Below, in pieces: positions 1 to 8,579 of a stretch of 64,000 bases of DNA (its first letter is position 1; the number at the start of each line of letters is the position of its first letter). A program made the position numbers and the translations under genes. The stretch spans positions 868,001 through 932,000 of the forward strand of contig AP025576.1 of assembly GCA_022845955.1 (NCBI GenBank), in the 5' to 3' direction. The DNA comes from Lachnospiraceae bacterium (lineage in GTDB: Bacteria; Bacillota; Clostridia; Lachnospirales; Lachnospiraceae). The notes beneath the pieces were generated by a model. That model was not told the origin of the DNA. It ran no database searches and worked only from the letters and a program-made list of their open reading frames with translations.

Positions 1-3
1 GCA

Positions 4-939
4 TTATGCGGTGATCACGGTTCCCGCATTTCCCCTTACGGCATCGGCCACGAAATCCAGGGAGGTAATCAGCACGCTTCCGGTGGGAACCGCTTCCAGA
101 TAGGAAACGGCCGCTTCAATCTTGGGAAGCATGGTGCCGGCTTCAAACTGGCCGTCCTGAATGTATGCTTTGGCTTCGGAAACATTCATGCTGCGTATGG
201 GCGCTTCCGTTTCTTTCCGGTAATCTTTGTATACCTGCTTTACGCTTGTGAGAATGATTAACTGATCCGCTTCCAGCTCCACGGCCAGTCTGCCTGCGAT
301 ACAGTCTTTTTCTATGACCGCGGAGGCGCCTTTGAGGGCATGCTCCTGAGGGATGACGGGAATTCCGCCGCCTCCGCAGGCGATGACCTCCTGTCCGGCA
401 TCGGCCAGAGCGCGTATGGCATCGATTTCCAGGATATCAATGGGCTTGGGCGCCGCCACAATACGACGGTAGCCTTTACCTGGTTCTTCTATTACGAAGT
501 TGCCTTTTTTCTGTTCAATTTCCGCATCTTCCTTTGACATATAACGGCCGATGAGTTTGGTAGGCTCATAGAATGCTTCGTCATAAGGATCTACTGTGAC
601 TTGGGTGAGAATGGTGCTGACCGGTTTGGAAATTCCCCGGCTTAACAGCTCTGCGCGCAGGGAATTCTGGATATCGTAACCCACATAACCCTGGCTCATG
701 GCATTGCAGACGCACATGGGGGCAGGAGTATAATCAATGTAAACACGGCGCAGCTCTGTCATGGCCTTGTGGATCATGCTTACCTGGGGGCCGTTGCTGT
801 GGGTGATGGTCAGCTGGTAGTCTGCCTCGATCAGGTCGGCCAGCGCTTTTGCCGTCACCTTCACGGCATCCAGCTGTTCTGTGGTGGTATATCCCAGAGC
901 CTGATGCCCAAGGGAAACAACTGCTCTTTTTTTGCTCAT
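4..939 (-). CDS. arcC: Carbamate kinase
   Basis: This 311-residue cytoplasmic protein matches carbamate kinase (ATP + carbamate <-> ADP + carbamoyl phosphate) over its whole length. Visible family motifs are the N-terminal ALGGNA-like segment (here SLGHQAL), NAMSQGYVGYDIQNSL near residue 80, the CGGGGIPVI loop near 190 and the C-terminal AGTMLPKIEAA segment. The start is an ATG with a GTGAGGAA ribosome site just upstream on the minus strand. No arginine deiminase or ornithine carbamoyltransferase gene is visible inside the window, but the window ends three bases after the stop, so partners could lie beyond. It probably makes ATP from carbamoyl phosphate in arginine, agmatine or purine fermentation. 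Function is confident; pathway is inference. Confidence 0.95.
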   Translation of the reverse strand: MSKKRAVVSLGHQALGYTTTEQLDAVKVTAKALADLIEADYQLTITHSNGPQVSMIHKAMTELRRVYIDYTPAPMCVCNAMSQGYVGYDIQNSLRAELLSRGISKPVSTILTQVTVDPYDEAFYEPTKLIGRYMSKEDAEIEQKKGNFVIEEPGKGYRRIVAAPKPIDILEIDAIRALADAGQEVIACGGGGIPVIPQEHALKGASAVIEKDCIAGRLAVELEADQLIILTSVKQVYKDYRKETEAPIRSMNVSEAKAYIQDGQFEAGTMLPKIEAAVSYLEAVPTGSVLITSLDFVADAVRGNAGTVITA

Positions 940-1022
940 ATGCGGTTCCTCACTTTTATAATTTGGGTAATATACGCAAAGAGTGTATATTCCACTGCCT
1001 TTTTTCGAAAATCTCTGTTCCT

Positions 1023-1051
1023 ATTATAGCAAAAAGGAAAAAGTTTGTACA
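1023..1051 (-). promoter_or_regulatory. Promoter for carbamate kinase
   Basis: On the minus strand, TGTACA (1046-1051), a 17-bp spacer and a perfect TATAAT (1023-1028) lie about 85 bp upstream of the arcC start. Seen in sequence; activity is inferred. Confidence 0.6.
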
Positions 1052-1062
1052 CCGTTGATTCG

Positions 1063-1174
1063 GAAGGGAATGCAGATAAAAATCCTGTGTACCGCCCCGG
1101 GGGAAAGCAGGCAGGGGACCAGGAGGGAGACCTTCCCCGGGGCGGTACGCAGGATTTTTATCTGCTTTCCCTTT
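1063..1174. repeat. Long imperfect palindrome with 40-bp arms
   Basis: Arms 1063-1102 and 1135-1174 are inverted copies with about three mismatches, around a 32-nt loop. The inner arms are GTACCGCCCCGGGG and CCCCGGGGCGGTAC; the outer arms share GCAGATAAAAATCCTG. It lies between the divergent promoters of arcC and the LytTR gene, with no T-run after either arm, so it does not look like a simple terminator. It may be a REP- or MITE-like non-coding palindrome. Confidence 0.8.
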
Positions 1175-1220
1175 CTAAAGGGCTATTCGGGAAAAAAATA
1201 AACGAGTGGTGCAGGGAAGC

Positions 1221-1248
1221 TTGTAATATTTCCCTGTTTTGATATGAT
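1221..1248 (+). promoter_or_regulatory. Promoter for LytTR/ABC exporter operon
   Basis: TTGTAA (1221-1226), a 16-bp spacer and TATGAT (1243-1248) precede the LytTR gene by about 55 bp. It probably drives the four co-directional genes to 4687. Confidence 0.5.
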
Positions 1249-1303
1249 GATAATCTGAACGGGACGTTGGCCGGGGAAGAGGCGGCGGAGAGGAGGGGAG
1301 GCC

Positions 1304-2044
1304 GTGGCGGTGCTTGGATTGTACTGCGGGGATGATTTGCTTGCGCAGGAAATGGAAGAGATGGTGACGGCGCTGTGCATGGGTGTGGGTTATGGAAGGA
1401 AGGCGGCGCGGGAGGCGGATTATGAGCTGCGGCGGATTCCTTCTCTTTCGGAACTGGAGGAGGAAGTGATGGCGGGGGATGAGATGTTTTATCTTATTCT
1501 CGCGGGGGAGAAGCCGGAGAAGGCTTTTGCTGCGACGGAAAGGCTTTGGGAGGAAAGTCCTTCGCTTTCTATTATTCTGGTGGTTTCGGAAGCAGAGGAT
1601 GTGTTTTCGGCTCTGTCGTATCCTTTTTTTCATCTGGTGAGGCGGTATGCGCTGGAGCAGGATTTAGGGGCCGCGTTCCAGAAAATGGAGAGGAGCCGTC
1701 CCCCGGTGACACGGTGGCACACGTTTTTATGTAGGAATGAACTGGTGAGGGTACGGCAGAAGGATATCCTGTATCTGGAAAGTGATCGGCATGAGATACG
1801 GATACACTGCAGGGAGGAAATCATATGTACGACGGAGCCGCTTTCCCGGTGCGAGGAGAGGCTGAAGGCGGGAGGGTTTGCACGGATTCATAAAAGCTTT
1901 TTGGTGAGTCTGTATCATGTGAACCGTATGGATCGGGATAGTGTGACTCTGGATAACGGGGAGAAGCTGTATATCAGCAGGTACCGGTATCCGGAGGTGA
2001 AGCTGCAGTTTGAAGGTTATATCAGGCATTTGGATTTTTTATAG
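1304..2044 (+). CDS. LytTR-family DNA-binding regulator with degenerate receiver
   Basis: The product has 246 residues. Residues about 143-243 form a LytTR DNA-binding domain (VRQKDILYLESDRHEIRIH, then FARIHKSFLVSL and the strand ending in YISRYR). The first ~125 residues have the size and strand pattern of a response-regulator receiver, but where the phospho-aspartate would sit the sequence is YLILAGEK, so normal phosphorylation looks impossible. The start is GTG at 1304 behind AGGAGGGGAG (1291-1300). No histidine kinase is adjacent. It is followed 8 bp later by an ABC exporter operon and probably controls it. LytTR assignment is confident; the pseudo-receiver reading is moderate. Confidence 0.85.
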   Translation: MAVLGLYCGDDLLAQEMEEMVTALCMGVGYGRKAAREADYELRRIPSLSELEEEVMAGDEMFYLILAGEKPEKAFAATERLWEESPSLSIILVVSEAEDVFSALSYPFFHLVRRYALEQDLGAAFQKMERSRPPVTRWHTFLCRNELVRVRQKDILYLESDRHEIRIHCREEIICTTEPLSRCEERLKAGGFARIHKSFLVSLYHVNRMDRDSVTLDNGEKLYISRYRYPEVKLQFEGYIRHLDFL

Positions 2045-2052
2045 CGGGGAGG

Positions 2053-3045
2053 ATGGAAATGGCCATTATCAGAGTGGAGCATTTAAGAAAAGAGTTTGCA
2101 TATTACAGGAAGGGGACGGGACTGCAGGGTTCCCTGCATAACCTGTTCCATCGGGAAATGCTGAAAAAAGAGGCGGTGAAGGATATTTCTTTTTCGGTGG
2201 AGAAGGGGGAAATTGCGGGGCTTCTCGGGCCGAACGGAGCGGGAAAAACAACGACTTTGAAAATGCTTTCGGGGATTTTGTTTCCGACTTCGGGAGAGGC
2301 GGAGATTGACGGGTATATCCCATGGGAGCGGAAAAATGCTTTTAAACGGAGGTTTTCTATTGTGATGGGGCAGAAGAACCAGCTATGGTGGGATCTTCCG
2401 GCCAGTGACAGCTTTTATCTGAATAAATGTATTTTTGACGTGCCGGACGGGGAATACCGCAGGACGGTGGAGGAACTTTCGGAGCTTTTGGATGTAAAGG
2501 ATCTGATGAACGTGCAGGTACGGCGGCTGTCTTTGGGGGAGCGGATGAAAATGGAAATTTTAGCGGCACTGATACACCGGCCGGATATTTTGTTTCTGGA
2601 TGAGCCGACTATCGGGCTGGATATTTTGTCCCAGCAGAAAATACGGGATTTCCTGAAGACTTACAATGAGCAGACAAAGACCACTATTATTCTGACCAGC
2701 CATTATATGCGGGATATAGAAGAACTGTGCAAGCGGGCGGTCATTATCAATCAGGGGCAGCTGGTTTATGACGGAACACTGGCGGATATCAATCACCGGT
2801 TGGGGGACAGAAAGCTTTTGTCGATAAAGAGCGCGGAGCCGGTGCCGAGGGAACAGCTTTCCTTTTTTGGCAGGGTACGGGAATATCAGGGCAGAGAGGC
2901 TGTTCTGGAGGTTCCCAAAAGCAGGATTAAGGAAACGGCGTCGGCTATTCTTTCTTTGCTGCCGGTAGAAGATTTTACGGTAACGGAAATCCCGCTGGAG
3001 GAAAGTATTGCGTTGTTTTATCAAAAAGAGGTGACTGCATTATGA
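2053..3045 (+). CDS. ABC-2 type exporter ATP-binding protein (COG4586-like)
   Basis: This 330-residue nucleotide-binding subunit has Walker A GPNGAGKTT (59-67), signature LSLGE (159-163), Walker B ILFLDEP (179-185) with GLD after it, and a switch histidine in TSHYMRD. The region before Walker A is long, with an AYYRKGTG insert as in the COG4586 group, whose genes typically travel with two six-helix permeases, exactly as here. ATG at 2053 follows GGGGAGG. Its stop overlaps the next start (ATGA), so the subunits are likely translationally coupled. It would power efflux of an unknown small molecule, lipid or antimicrobial. Substrate cannot be read from sequence. Confidence 0.9.
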   Translation: MEMAIIRVEHLRKEFAYYRKGTGLQGSLHNLFHREMLKKEAVKDISFSVEKGEIAGLLGPNGAGKTTTLKMLSGILFPTSGEAEIDGYIPWERKNAFKRRFSIVMGQKNQLWWDLPASDSFYLNKCIFDVPDGEYRRTVEELSELLDVKDLMNVQVRRLSLGERMKMEILAALIHRPDILFLDEPTIGLDILSQQKIRDFLKTYNEQTKTTIILTSHYMRDIEELCKRAVIINQGQLVYDGTLADINHRLGDRKLLSIKSAEPVPREQLSFFGRVREYQGREAVLEVPKSRIKETASAILSLLPVEDFTVTEIPLEESIALFYQKEVTAL

Positions 3046-3842
3046 ATCCATACCGTTGTACGTTTCAGATGGGAATGGAAAAAGCGCTGGAATACCGGGT
3101 CAATTTTGTCCTTAGCCTGTTAAGCGCGGTTTTTCCTATTATTATACAGACATTTTTGTGGAATTACCTGTATGGGAATTCGGACGCAGCGTCCATGACG
3201 GGGTATTCTTACAGCCAGATCATGGTGTATACGCTGCTGGCGGCTATGGTTTCCCATCTGGTTTATACCGGCTTTGAGTATCAGGTGAACCAGGATATTA
3301 AAAACGGCGGGCTGAATAAATATCTGGTCCGGCCGGTGAATTACCGCAGTTATCAGTTTTTTTCCTTTCTGGGGGAAAAGGCGCCTCAGCTTCTGATCCT
3401 GCTGGCAGTCGCAGCCGTTCTGCTTGTTTTTTCCGTGTTAATACTTGGTCTGGTGCTTTCTGCTCCCAGGGTGCTGGCCTTTCTTGCCAGTCTGGTCCTG
3501 GCGTTGGTTCTGAACTTTTTTATTTTTTATTGTGTGGCGCTGATAAGCTTCTGGCTTACGGATGTAAATCTGCTGTTCGGGACGGTGAGCGTGGTGCTGG
3601 TGGTGGTGAGCGGAGGGATATTCCCCATGGATATTTTCGGGGAACGGATAGCTTTTCTGATAAGGCTGTTGCCCTTTGGTTATACGACTCAGTTTCCGGT
3701 GAATATTATTAACGGGCGTTTTGGGGTGTACGAGACAGCGGCGGGGTTTCTCTGCCAGATTTTCTGGATTTTGTGTTTTGGAATGCTGGGTGAACTATTG
3801 TGGAAACGCGGGCTGAGACGGTATACCGCGGTGGGAGGCTGA
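3042..3842 (+). CDS. ABC-2 type exporter permease, subunit 1 (COG4587-like)
   Basis: A 266-residue integral membrane protein with about six hydrophobic segments (for example FVLSLLSAVFPIIIQTF near residue 23 and long Leu/Val-rich helices at 110-180). The N-terminal pattern (FQMGMEKALEYRVNF) and the GGLNKYLVRPVNYR loop between helices 2 and 3 are typical of the ABC-2 permease that pairs with COG4586 ATPases. It overlaps the ATPase gene by four bases and is followed immediately by a second permease, suggesting a heterodimeric membrane channel. Transported substrate unknown. Confidence 0.85.
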   Translation: MNPYRCTFQMGMEKALEYRVNFVLSLLSAVFPIIIQTFLWNYLYGNSDAASMTGYSYSQIMVYTLLAAMVSHLVYTGFEYQVNQDIKNGGLNKYLVRPVNYRSYQFFSFLGEKAPQLLILLAVAAVLLVFSVLILGLVLSAPRVLAFLASLVLALVLNFFIFYCVALISFWLTDVNLLFGTVSVVLVVVSGGIFPMDIFGERIAFLIRLLPFGYTTQFPVNIINGRFGVYETAAGFLCQIFWILCFGMLGELLWKRGLRRYTAVGG

Positions 3843-3844
3843 GT

Positions 3845-4687
3845 ATGGATTATTTTTTCCGGAAGAAAGAGAGCGGAAACAGCGGGTATCTGGCAACGGT
3901 AAAGCGTTATGGACGTCTGTTGTACGTGTTTGCCAGATTTTCCCTGATGTCGCAGTTGGAATACCGGCTGAATTTTGCCGCAGGGGTGGCGGTGGAGACG
4001 GGGTGGATGCTGATCAAGCTTCTCTATGTGGCGGTGGTATACCGGGCGGGAGTGAATATAGGCATCCTGACGCCGGATCATATCCTTATGTTTATTGGTA
4101 TTTATGTCCTGATGACCGGTTTTTATATGTTGTACTATGGGAATTTCACGTCCATCAGCCAGATGGTGCGGGAGGGGGAGCTGGATATGTATCTGGTGAA
4201 GCCGGTGTCCCTGCAGTTTTTTGTGACGATGAAGCGGCTGGATCTGGCCCTTCTGCTGCCTGATTTTGTGGCGGGCAGCATTATGATCGGGCTTGGCTGG
4301 CACCGGGCCGGGCTTCCGGTGAATGTGTGGGCCATAGCGGGCTTCCTTTTTTTCCTGATGTGCGGAAATCTGCTGACCTACAGCCTGTTCCTTATCCCCA
4401 ATCTTTTATGCTTCTGGATTGTGGCCAGCAGGGGGATTGCGGATATTACGGCAGCCCTTTGGGACTTTAACAATATGCCTCAGCTGATTTACGGTAAGTG
4501 GATGCAGCGTATCGGGACCTTTATCCTTCCGGTGTTTGTTATCACCAATTTTCCGGGCCTGTTCCTGATGGGGCAGTTGTCCCCCGGTATGATGGCCTGG
4601 GGCGTGATTTCCCCGGTTCTGTTCTTTTTCATTTCCCGGGGGATTTGGAAAAAGGCGGTGAGGAATTACAGCTCGGCCAGTTCCTGA
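3845..4687 (+). CDS. ABC-2 type exporter permease, subunit 2 (COG3694-like)
   Basis: The second six-helix permease of the exporter, 280 residues from ATG 3845. An upstream in-frame GTG at 3800 would overlap the previous gene by 43 bp; I prefer 3845 because GGGAGG lies directly before it and it starts two bases after the previous stop. It carries the cytoplasmic loop EGELDMYLVKPVS, a counterpart of the GGLNKYLVRPVN loop of subunit 1, so the two permeases are distant homologues. Last gene of the exporter operon; a new promoter-like sequence begins at its stop codon. Confidence 0.85.
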   Translation: MDYFFRKKESGNSGYLATVKRYGRLLYVFARFSLMSQLEYRLNFAAGVAVETGWMLIKLLYVAVVYRAGVNIGILTPDHILMFIGIYVLMTGFYMLYYGNFTSISQMVREGELDMYLVKPVSLQFFVTMKRLDLALLLPDFVAGSIMIGLGWHRAGLPVNVWAIAGFLFFLMCGNLLTYSLFLIPNLLCFWIVASRGIADITAALWDFNNMPQLIYGKWMQRIGTFILPVFVITNFPGLFLMGQLSPGMMAWGVISPVLFFFISRGIWKKAVRNYSSASS

Positions 4688-4716
4688 GTGACATTTGCAG
4701 GGAAGTATGCTAGTAT
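4688..4716 (+). promoter_or_regulatory. Promoter-like sequence before GH20 gene
   Basis: GTGACA (4688-4693), a 17-bp spacer and TAGTAT (4711-4716) lie about 120 bp before the GH20 start. No operator was recognised. Confidence 0.4.
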
Positions 4717-4834
4717 GCAACTATATTATGAAAGCTGCTGTCCGGGAGGGTCCGGATAAGGAAGCTGTTACCGGTAAAGGTTAAAAACTGAAAAAGCGGG
4801 CGGAATGCCGCGGAAAGGTGAGGAGAAGGATTTT

Positions 4835-6946
4835 ATGTATTTTAAGCTGATGAATGGCCGGGAGGAGTATCTGGCCGGGATGCGGGAGTTGTTGGAGGAA
4901 AGGCACCATCAGGTGGTTTCGGAGGACGCCGGGGAGAAGGTGAACCCGGTGCTGAACGGCGGGCTGGAAACACCCGTGGAAATATGGATGGAACTGGTCT
5001 CTGGGGAACAAGCCGGTTCGGAAGATATGGAAGCTGCCGCATCCATGGATGCGGCAGCATTCAGGGAGGTTGTGACGGAGTTTGGCTGCCAAGAAGCGGA
5101 TGGTTTAAGGAAGGGGAAAGCTGTTCTGAAGGCCGGCGGAAAAACCTTTTTGTTCCGTGCATTGATGACTCTGGTACGGGAGCTGGAAAAGCAGGAGGCC
5201 ATGCATGCAGGTATGGCTGCGGAAAGCTTCTGCCGCAGGGAAACCGTATACCTGGATAAAAACGGGACAATGCTGGATTGTTCCAGAAACAGTGTTCTGT
5301 CTGTGGAAAGCATAAAAAAATACATCCGTATGCAGGCGGCCTTAGGTATGAATACCATGATGCTTTATACCGAGGATACGTATGAGGTGCCGGAGTATCC
5401 TTATTTCGGAGCATTCCGGGGAAGATACACCAGGGAAGAGCTGAAGGAATGTGATGATTATGCGGATCGGTTCGGGATTGAAATGGTTCCCTGTATCCAG
5501 GCACTTGCCCATCTGAAAACGGCGCTGCGCTGGGATGTGATGCAGGGGACCCGGGATACGGAGGATATCCTGCTGGTGGGAGAGGAGAAGGTTTATGATT
5601 TTGTGAAAGCGTGCATCCGTTCCGCATCGGAACCTTTCCGCAGCAGGCGTGTGCATCTGGGAATGGATGAGGCATGGTCTTTGGGGCTGGGTAATTATCT
5701 GCTGAAAAACGGATACCATACCAAGGCCGAAATTATGACGGAGCATTTGGACAGGGTAGCGGGTATCTGCCGGGAGCTGGGGCTGGAGCCTATGATCTGG
5801 AGCGATATGTACCTGCGTATGAATTCTCCTGCCAGTGAATATTATGATGTACCTCTGGATACCGATCTTTCCGGGGCGGTAAAGCCTCCCAGGGAGATTG
5901 GCCTAGTTTATTGGGATTATTATCATACAGATGAAAATTTCTATAAGGCGTATCTGCATATGCACAGACAGCTGTCGGAAAAAACTGTTTTTGCCGGAGG
6001 CGGCTGGGTTTGGAACGGTCTTGCCCCGAATTTTGGCGTAGCCTTTTCTACTACGGAAGCTGCCATGCGTGCATGCAAGGCGGAAGGGATCCGGGAAGCG
6101 GTATGTACCATGTGGCAGGATGATGGTGCGGAAACGCCAATGGCAGCAGGTCTGCCGTCCATTGTACTGTTTGCGGAGCATGGATTTTCGGAGCAGCCGG
6201 ACAGAGAACAGCTGAAGGAGCAGTTTGAATTCCTCACGGGAAGCAGCTATGATGCGTATATGGCGTTGGGGGAATTCGATGCGGTTCCGGGCAGTGAGAT
6301 GTATGATAATCCTTCCAAGTATCTGTTCTATCAGGATATTCTGCTTGGGCTGTTTGACGGACAGGTGAGAGAAGCCGATGCGTTTATGAAGGCCGGTTCA
6401 TCGGCAAAAACCGCTGCGGCATCCGGGGATTATTTTGCGGCGGCAGGGGGACATAATCTGGATACATACTATGATTTGCTCCGGGAGAAGCTGCAGGATC
6501 TGGCCGGAAGCGAGACGGCTGTGGAGGATGGGGTCCTGGAGCTTTATATCCACTTGGCGGATGTGCTTTCCATGAAAGCGGGCATGGGAAACCGGCTGTG
6601 TGCGGCTTATAAGGAAGAGGATCGGGAGACGATACAAAAGATTGCCGAAGAGGAAATCCCTTCCTGTATAGAAAAGGTGAAGGAATATAAAAGGTGCAGG
6701 GAAGCCGTTTGGGATAAGGAAAGTAAGATTTACGGCTTTGAAGTGCTGGATATCAGGATTGGCGGACTTCTGGCAAGAATGGAAAGCGCGCAGAAAAGGC
6801 TGCTGGCTTATGCATGCGGAAAGCTGGAACGGCTGCCGGAGCTGGAGGAGGAAAGGCTTGCTTACCGTCCGGTGAAGGCAGGGGATGAGCATACGCTCTG
6901 CAGCTGTAATACCTGGCGGATGATTGTGTCGGCTTCGCCGGTATAA
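4835..6946 (+). CDS. GH20-like beta-N-acetylhexosaminidase
   Basis: A 703-residue cytoplasmic protein (no signal peptide) resembling glycoside hydrolase family 20. After an N-terminal non-catalytic domain, the TIM barrel starts near residue 145 (ESIKKYIRMQAALGMNTMMLY) and carries the family signature HLGMDE with catalytic pair D278-E279. ATG 4835 is preferred to an in-frame ATG at 4805 because GGTGAGGAGAAGG lies just before 4835. It likely removes terminal GlcNAc or GalNAc from imported oligosaccharides. The N-terminal domain holds two units of the 18-bp repeat (5027-5062). It ends at a strong terminator, so it is probably monocistronic. Exact substrate unknown. Confidence 0.85.
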   Translation: MYFKLMNGREEYLAGMRELLEERHHQVVSEDAGEKVNPVLNGGLETPVEIWMELVSGEQAGSEDMEAAASMDAAAFREVVTEFGCQEADGLRKGKAVLKAGGKTFLFRALMTLVRELEKQEAMHAGMAAESFCRRETVYLDKNGTMLDCSRNSVLSVESIKKYIRMQAALGMNTMMLYTEDTYEVPEYPYFGAFRGRYTREELKECDDYADRFGIEMVPCIQALAHLKTALRWDVMQGTRDTEDILLVGEEKVYDFVKACIRSASEPFRSRRVHLGMDEAWSLGLGNYLLKNGYHTKAEIMTEHLDRVAGICRELGLEPMIWSDMYLRMNSPASEYYDVPLDTDLSGAVKPPREIGLVYWDYYHTDENFYKAYLHMHRQLSEKTVFAGGGWVWNGLAPNFGVAFSTTEAAMRACKAEGIREAVCTMWQDDGAETPMAAGLPSIVLFAEHGFSEQPDREQLKEQFEFLTGSSYDAYMALGEFDAVPGSEMYDNPSKYLFYQDILLGLFDGQVREADAFMKAGSSAKTAAASGDYFAAAGGHNLDTYYDLLREKLQDLAGSETAVEDGVLELYIHLADVLSMKAGMGNRLCAAYKEEDRETIQKIAEEEIPSCIEKVKEYKRCREAVWDKESKIYGFEVLDIRIGGLLARMESAQKRLLAYACGKLERLPELEEERLAYRPVKAGDEHTLCSCNTWRMIVSASPV
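5027..5062 (+). repeat. Two 18-bp repeat units in GH20 gene, head-to-head
   Basis: Unit ATGGAAGCTGCCGCATCC (5027-5044) is followed by ATGGATGCGGCAGCATTC (5045-5062). The second is nearly the reverse complement of the first, so the pair forms a 33-bp near-perfect palindrome centred on GCATCCATGGATGC. It is translated in frame as MEAAAS-MDAAAF. Confidence 0.8.
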
Positions 6947-6966
6947 AAAACAGAAAAGGAAGGATG

Positions 6967-6993
6967 GGAACTGCCTGTGGGCAGTTCCTTTTT
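6967..6993 (+). terminator. Rho-independent terminator after GH20 gene
   Basis: GGAACTGCC (6967-6975), loop TGT, GGGCAGTTCC, then TTTTTT. Classic hairpin plus T-run 20 bp after the GH20 stop. From here to 7291 (about 300 bp) I see no gene or clear promoter. Confidence 0.85.
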
Positions 6994-7291
6994 GTATCAG
7001 GGCGGATGAAAACCGGTGTAACAATTCAGACAATGAGACAGCGGCAGCAGGCATCCGGGTACTGTATTTTTAGTACTGCATTGCGAAGTATCTTCTGCTA
7101 TGTTACACTAAAAATAAGCAATGAATTCAACACATCTATTTTCTGAAGTTTCTGAACCTGGCCGGAGCAGAATAAAATTGCCGGCCGGTATCTGATGCAT
7201 GTTAATGCATGAACTCCTTGCTGACAACTGAATAAGCAGGGAGGAGAAACGGCGTGTCTTCTTTCTGCGTAAAAGAAAGAGAGGAACGCCT

Positions 7292-8212
7292 ATGGACAAA
7301 AAATGGACCAAAACGATAGTCAGGGAGACACTGCCCGATGACTATGCCTTTAACCTGAGTGATTTTGCCTTGTTTTTATCTGTGATGAAAAATAAGGCAG
7401 CTTATGAGTATACTCTGAGCATCATTCTTGATGAACCGGCTTTGCTTCTGGAAGAGGTGAAGGTGGAACAGGTAGTTTTAAACAAATCCGGCAAGCGGGC
7501 GATTCGCCTGGATGCCTGGGCGCGGGATGCACAGAACAGGCAGATCAATACGGAAATGCAGAATGACGCAAAGAAGGATGATTTACGTAAAAGATCCCGA
7601 TTTTACCAGGGATTGTTGGATACCCCTGTGTTGAAAGCGGGAAAGGACACAAAATATCGGTATCTGCCGTCAACGATCATCATTTTTATTACACAGGAAG
7701 ATATTTTCCGGCAGGATTTGGCAATGTATACCTTTACAGAACAATGTGAGGAAATCCGGGGCCTGCATCTGGAGGATGGGACAAAAAAGCTTTTTTTAAA
7801 TATGACAAGCAAAAAGGGGAGACCGGATTTGGTAAGCCTTCTGCAGTATATGAAAAATACGACCCTGAATAATCCGGATATCTTAGTAAAAGATAAAAGG
7901 ATAAAGGGGTTGGATCGAATTGTGCAGGAGGTCAGGCAATCGGAAGAATGGGAGGCTGTGAAGATGAATATTCTTGAGATTGGTATTGAGAAAGGTCTGA
8001 AAAAAGGAATCGAAAGAGGCAGGGCGGCATCTGTACTGGAATTATTGGAAGAAATGGGAAAGGTTCCGAAAGAACTGGAAAACCGGATTATGGAACAGCA
8101 TAATCCGGAAACCCTTAGTAAATGGCTGAAGCTTGCCGCCAGAGCGGAAACAATAGAGGAATTTGAAAAAGGAATAACTGCTGATAACTCCCCGGAATTT
8201 GGGGAAACATAA
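7292..8212 (+). CDS. Rpn-family PD-(D/E)XK nuclease / putative transposase
   Basis: The 306-residue product matches the recombination-promoting nuclease family (PF12784-type). The nuclease core is seen in residues ~60-95: RLDAWARD followed by INTEMQ supplies the D...ExQ active-site pattern of PD-(D/E)XK enzymes. The C-terminal third is charged and helical with an EKGLKKGIERGR repeat-like stretch, typical of the family. ATG 7292 follows AGAGAGGAACG. Members are linked to RecA-independent recombination and are often multicopy. The stop is only 11 bp before a 252-nt palindromic element, which may be related to its mobility or just be a neighbour. Confidence 0.85.
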   Translation: MDKKWTKTIVRETLPDDYAFNLSDFALFLSVMKNKAAYEYTLSIILDEPALLLEEVKVEQVVLNKSGKRAIRLDAWARDAQNRQINTEMQNDAKKDDLRKRSRFYQGLLDTPVLKAGKDTKYRYLPSTIIIFITQEDIFRQDLAMYTFTEQCEEIRGLHLEDGTKKLFLNMTSKKGRPDLVSLLQYMKNTTLNNPDILVKDKRIKGLDRIVQEVRQSEEWEAVKMNILEIGIEKGLKKGIERGRAASVLELLEEMGKVPKELENRIMEQHNPETLSKWLKLAARAETIEEFEKGITADNSPEFGET

Positions 8213-8223
8213 GAATAAGGGAC

Positions 8224-8475
8224 TCAAACTTCGCAGCAGCCAAATGGCCATCCGCCCACTGTCTGCGTGGCACCTTCGGGATCGAAAAGGATTCTCGCAG
8301 GTCCGTCAGACTTGACATTCCGATAAGCCCAGGGGCGTCAAGTGTGCCAGATGAGGCTGGCACACTTGACTGGTCTCATCTCCATAGTCTGAAAGGCACC
8401 GCGAAAATCCTTTTCGTTCCCGAAGGTGCCACGCAGACAGCGGGCGGATGGCCATTTGGCTGCTGCGAAGTTTGA
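8224..8475. repeat. Structured palindromic element, copy 1
   Basis: A ~75-nt 5' arm (TCAAACTTCGCAG...) pairs almost perfectly with the 3' arm (...CTGCGAAGTTTGA). The core holds a 14-bp hairpin (8337-8350 with 8357-8370) with loop ATGAGG; the loop can pair with CTCAT at 8375-8379, giving a possible pseudoknot. A second copy lies at 41631-41886 with the same core (GTCCGTCAG, GACATTCCGAT, TGGTCTCATCTCCATAG) but a different, still complementary stem. No ORF spans it. Candidate structured RNA or hairpin-type mobile element; no known RNA family recognised. Confidence 0.85.
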
Positions 8476-8488
8476 AGAAGGATCCTAT

Positions 8489-8528
8489 AACAGCCCCGGC
8501 TATGAACATTTCATAGCCGGGGCTGTTT
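8489..8528 (+). terminator. Strong rho-independent terminator
   Basis: AACAGCCCCGGCTATGA, loop ACATT, TCATAGCCGGGGCTGTTTT: a 17-bp stem with a short T-run. The symmetric A/T ends may let it work in both directions. It isolates the Rpn gene and palindromic element from the sugar island. Confidence 0.85.
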
Positions 8529-8579
8529 TCAGAAACAAATGTCCTTGTGGCTATGAGGCAGGTTGGTAAGTGGGGGATG

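Noticed and set aside
1063..1174. Palindrome as a terminator for arcC or an upstream gene
   Set aside because: It lies upstream of both divergent genes and no T-run follows either arm.
8224..8475. Element as a retron, group II intron or IS200-type end
   Set aside because: No reverse transcriptase, no TnpA/TnpB/IscB gene and no group II domain V motif nearby.
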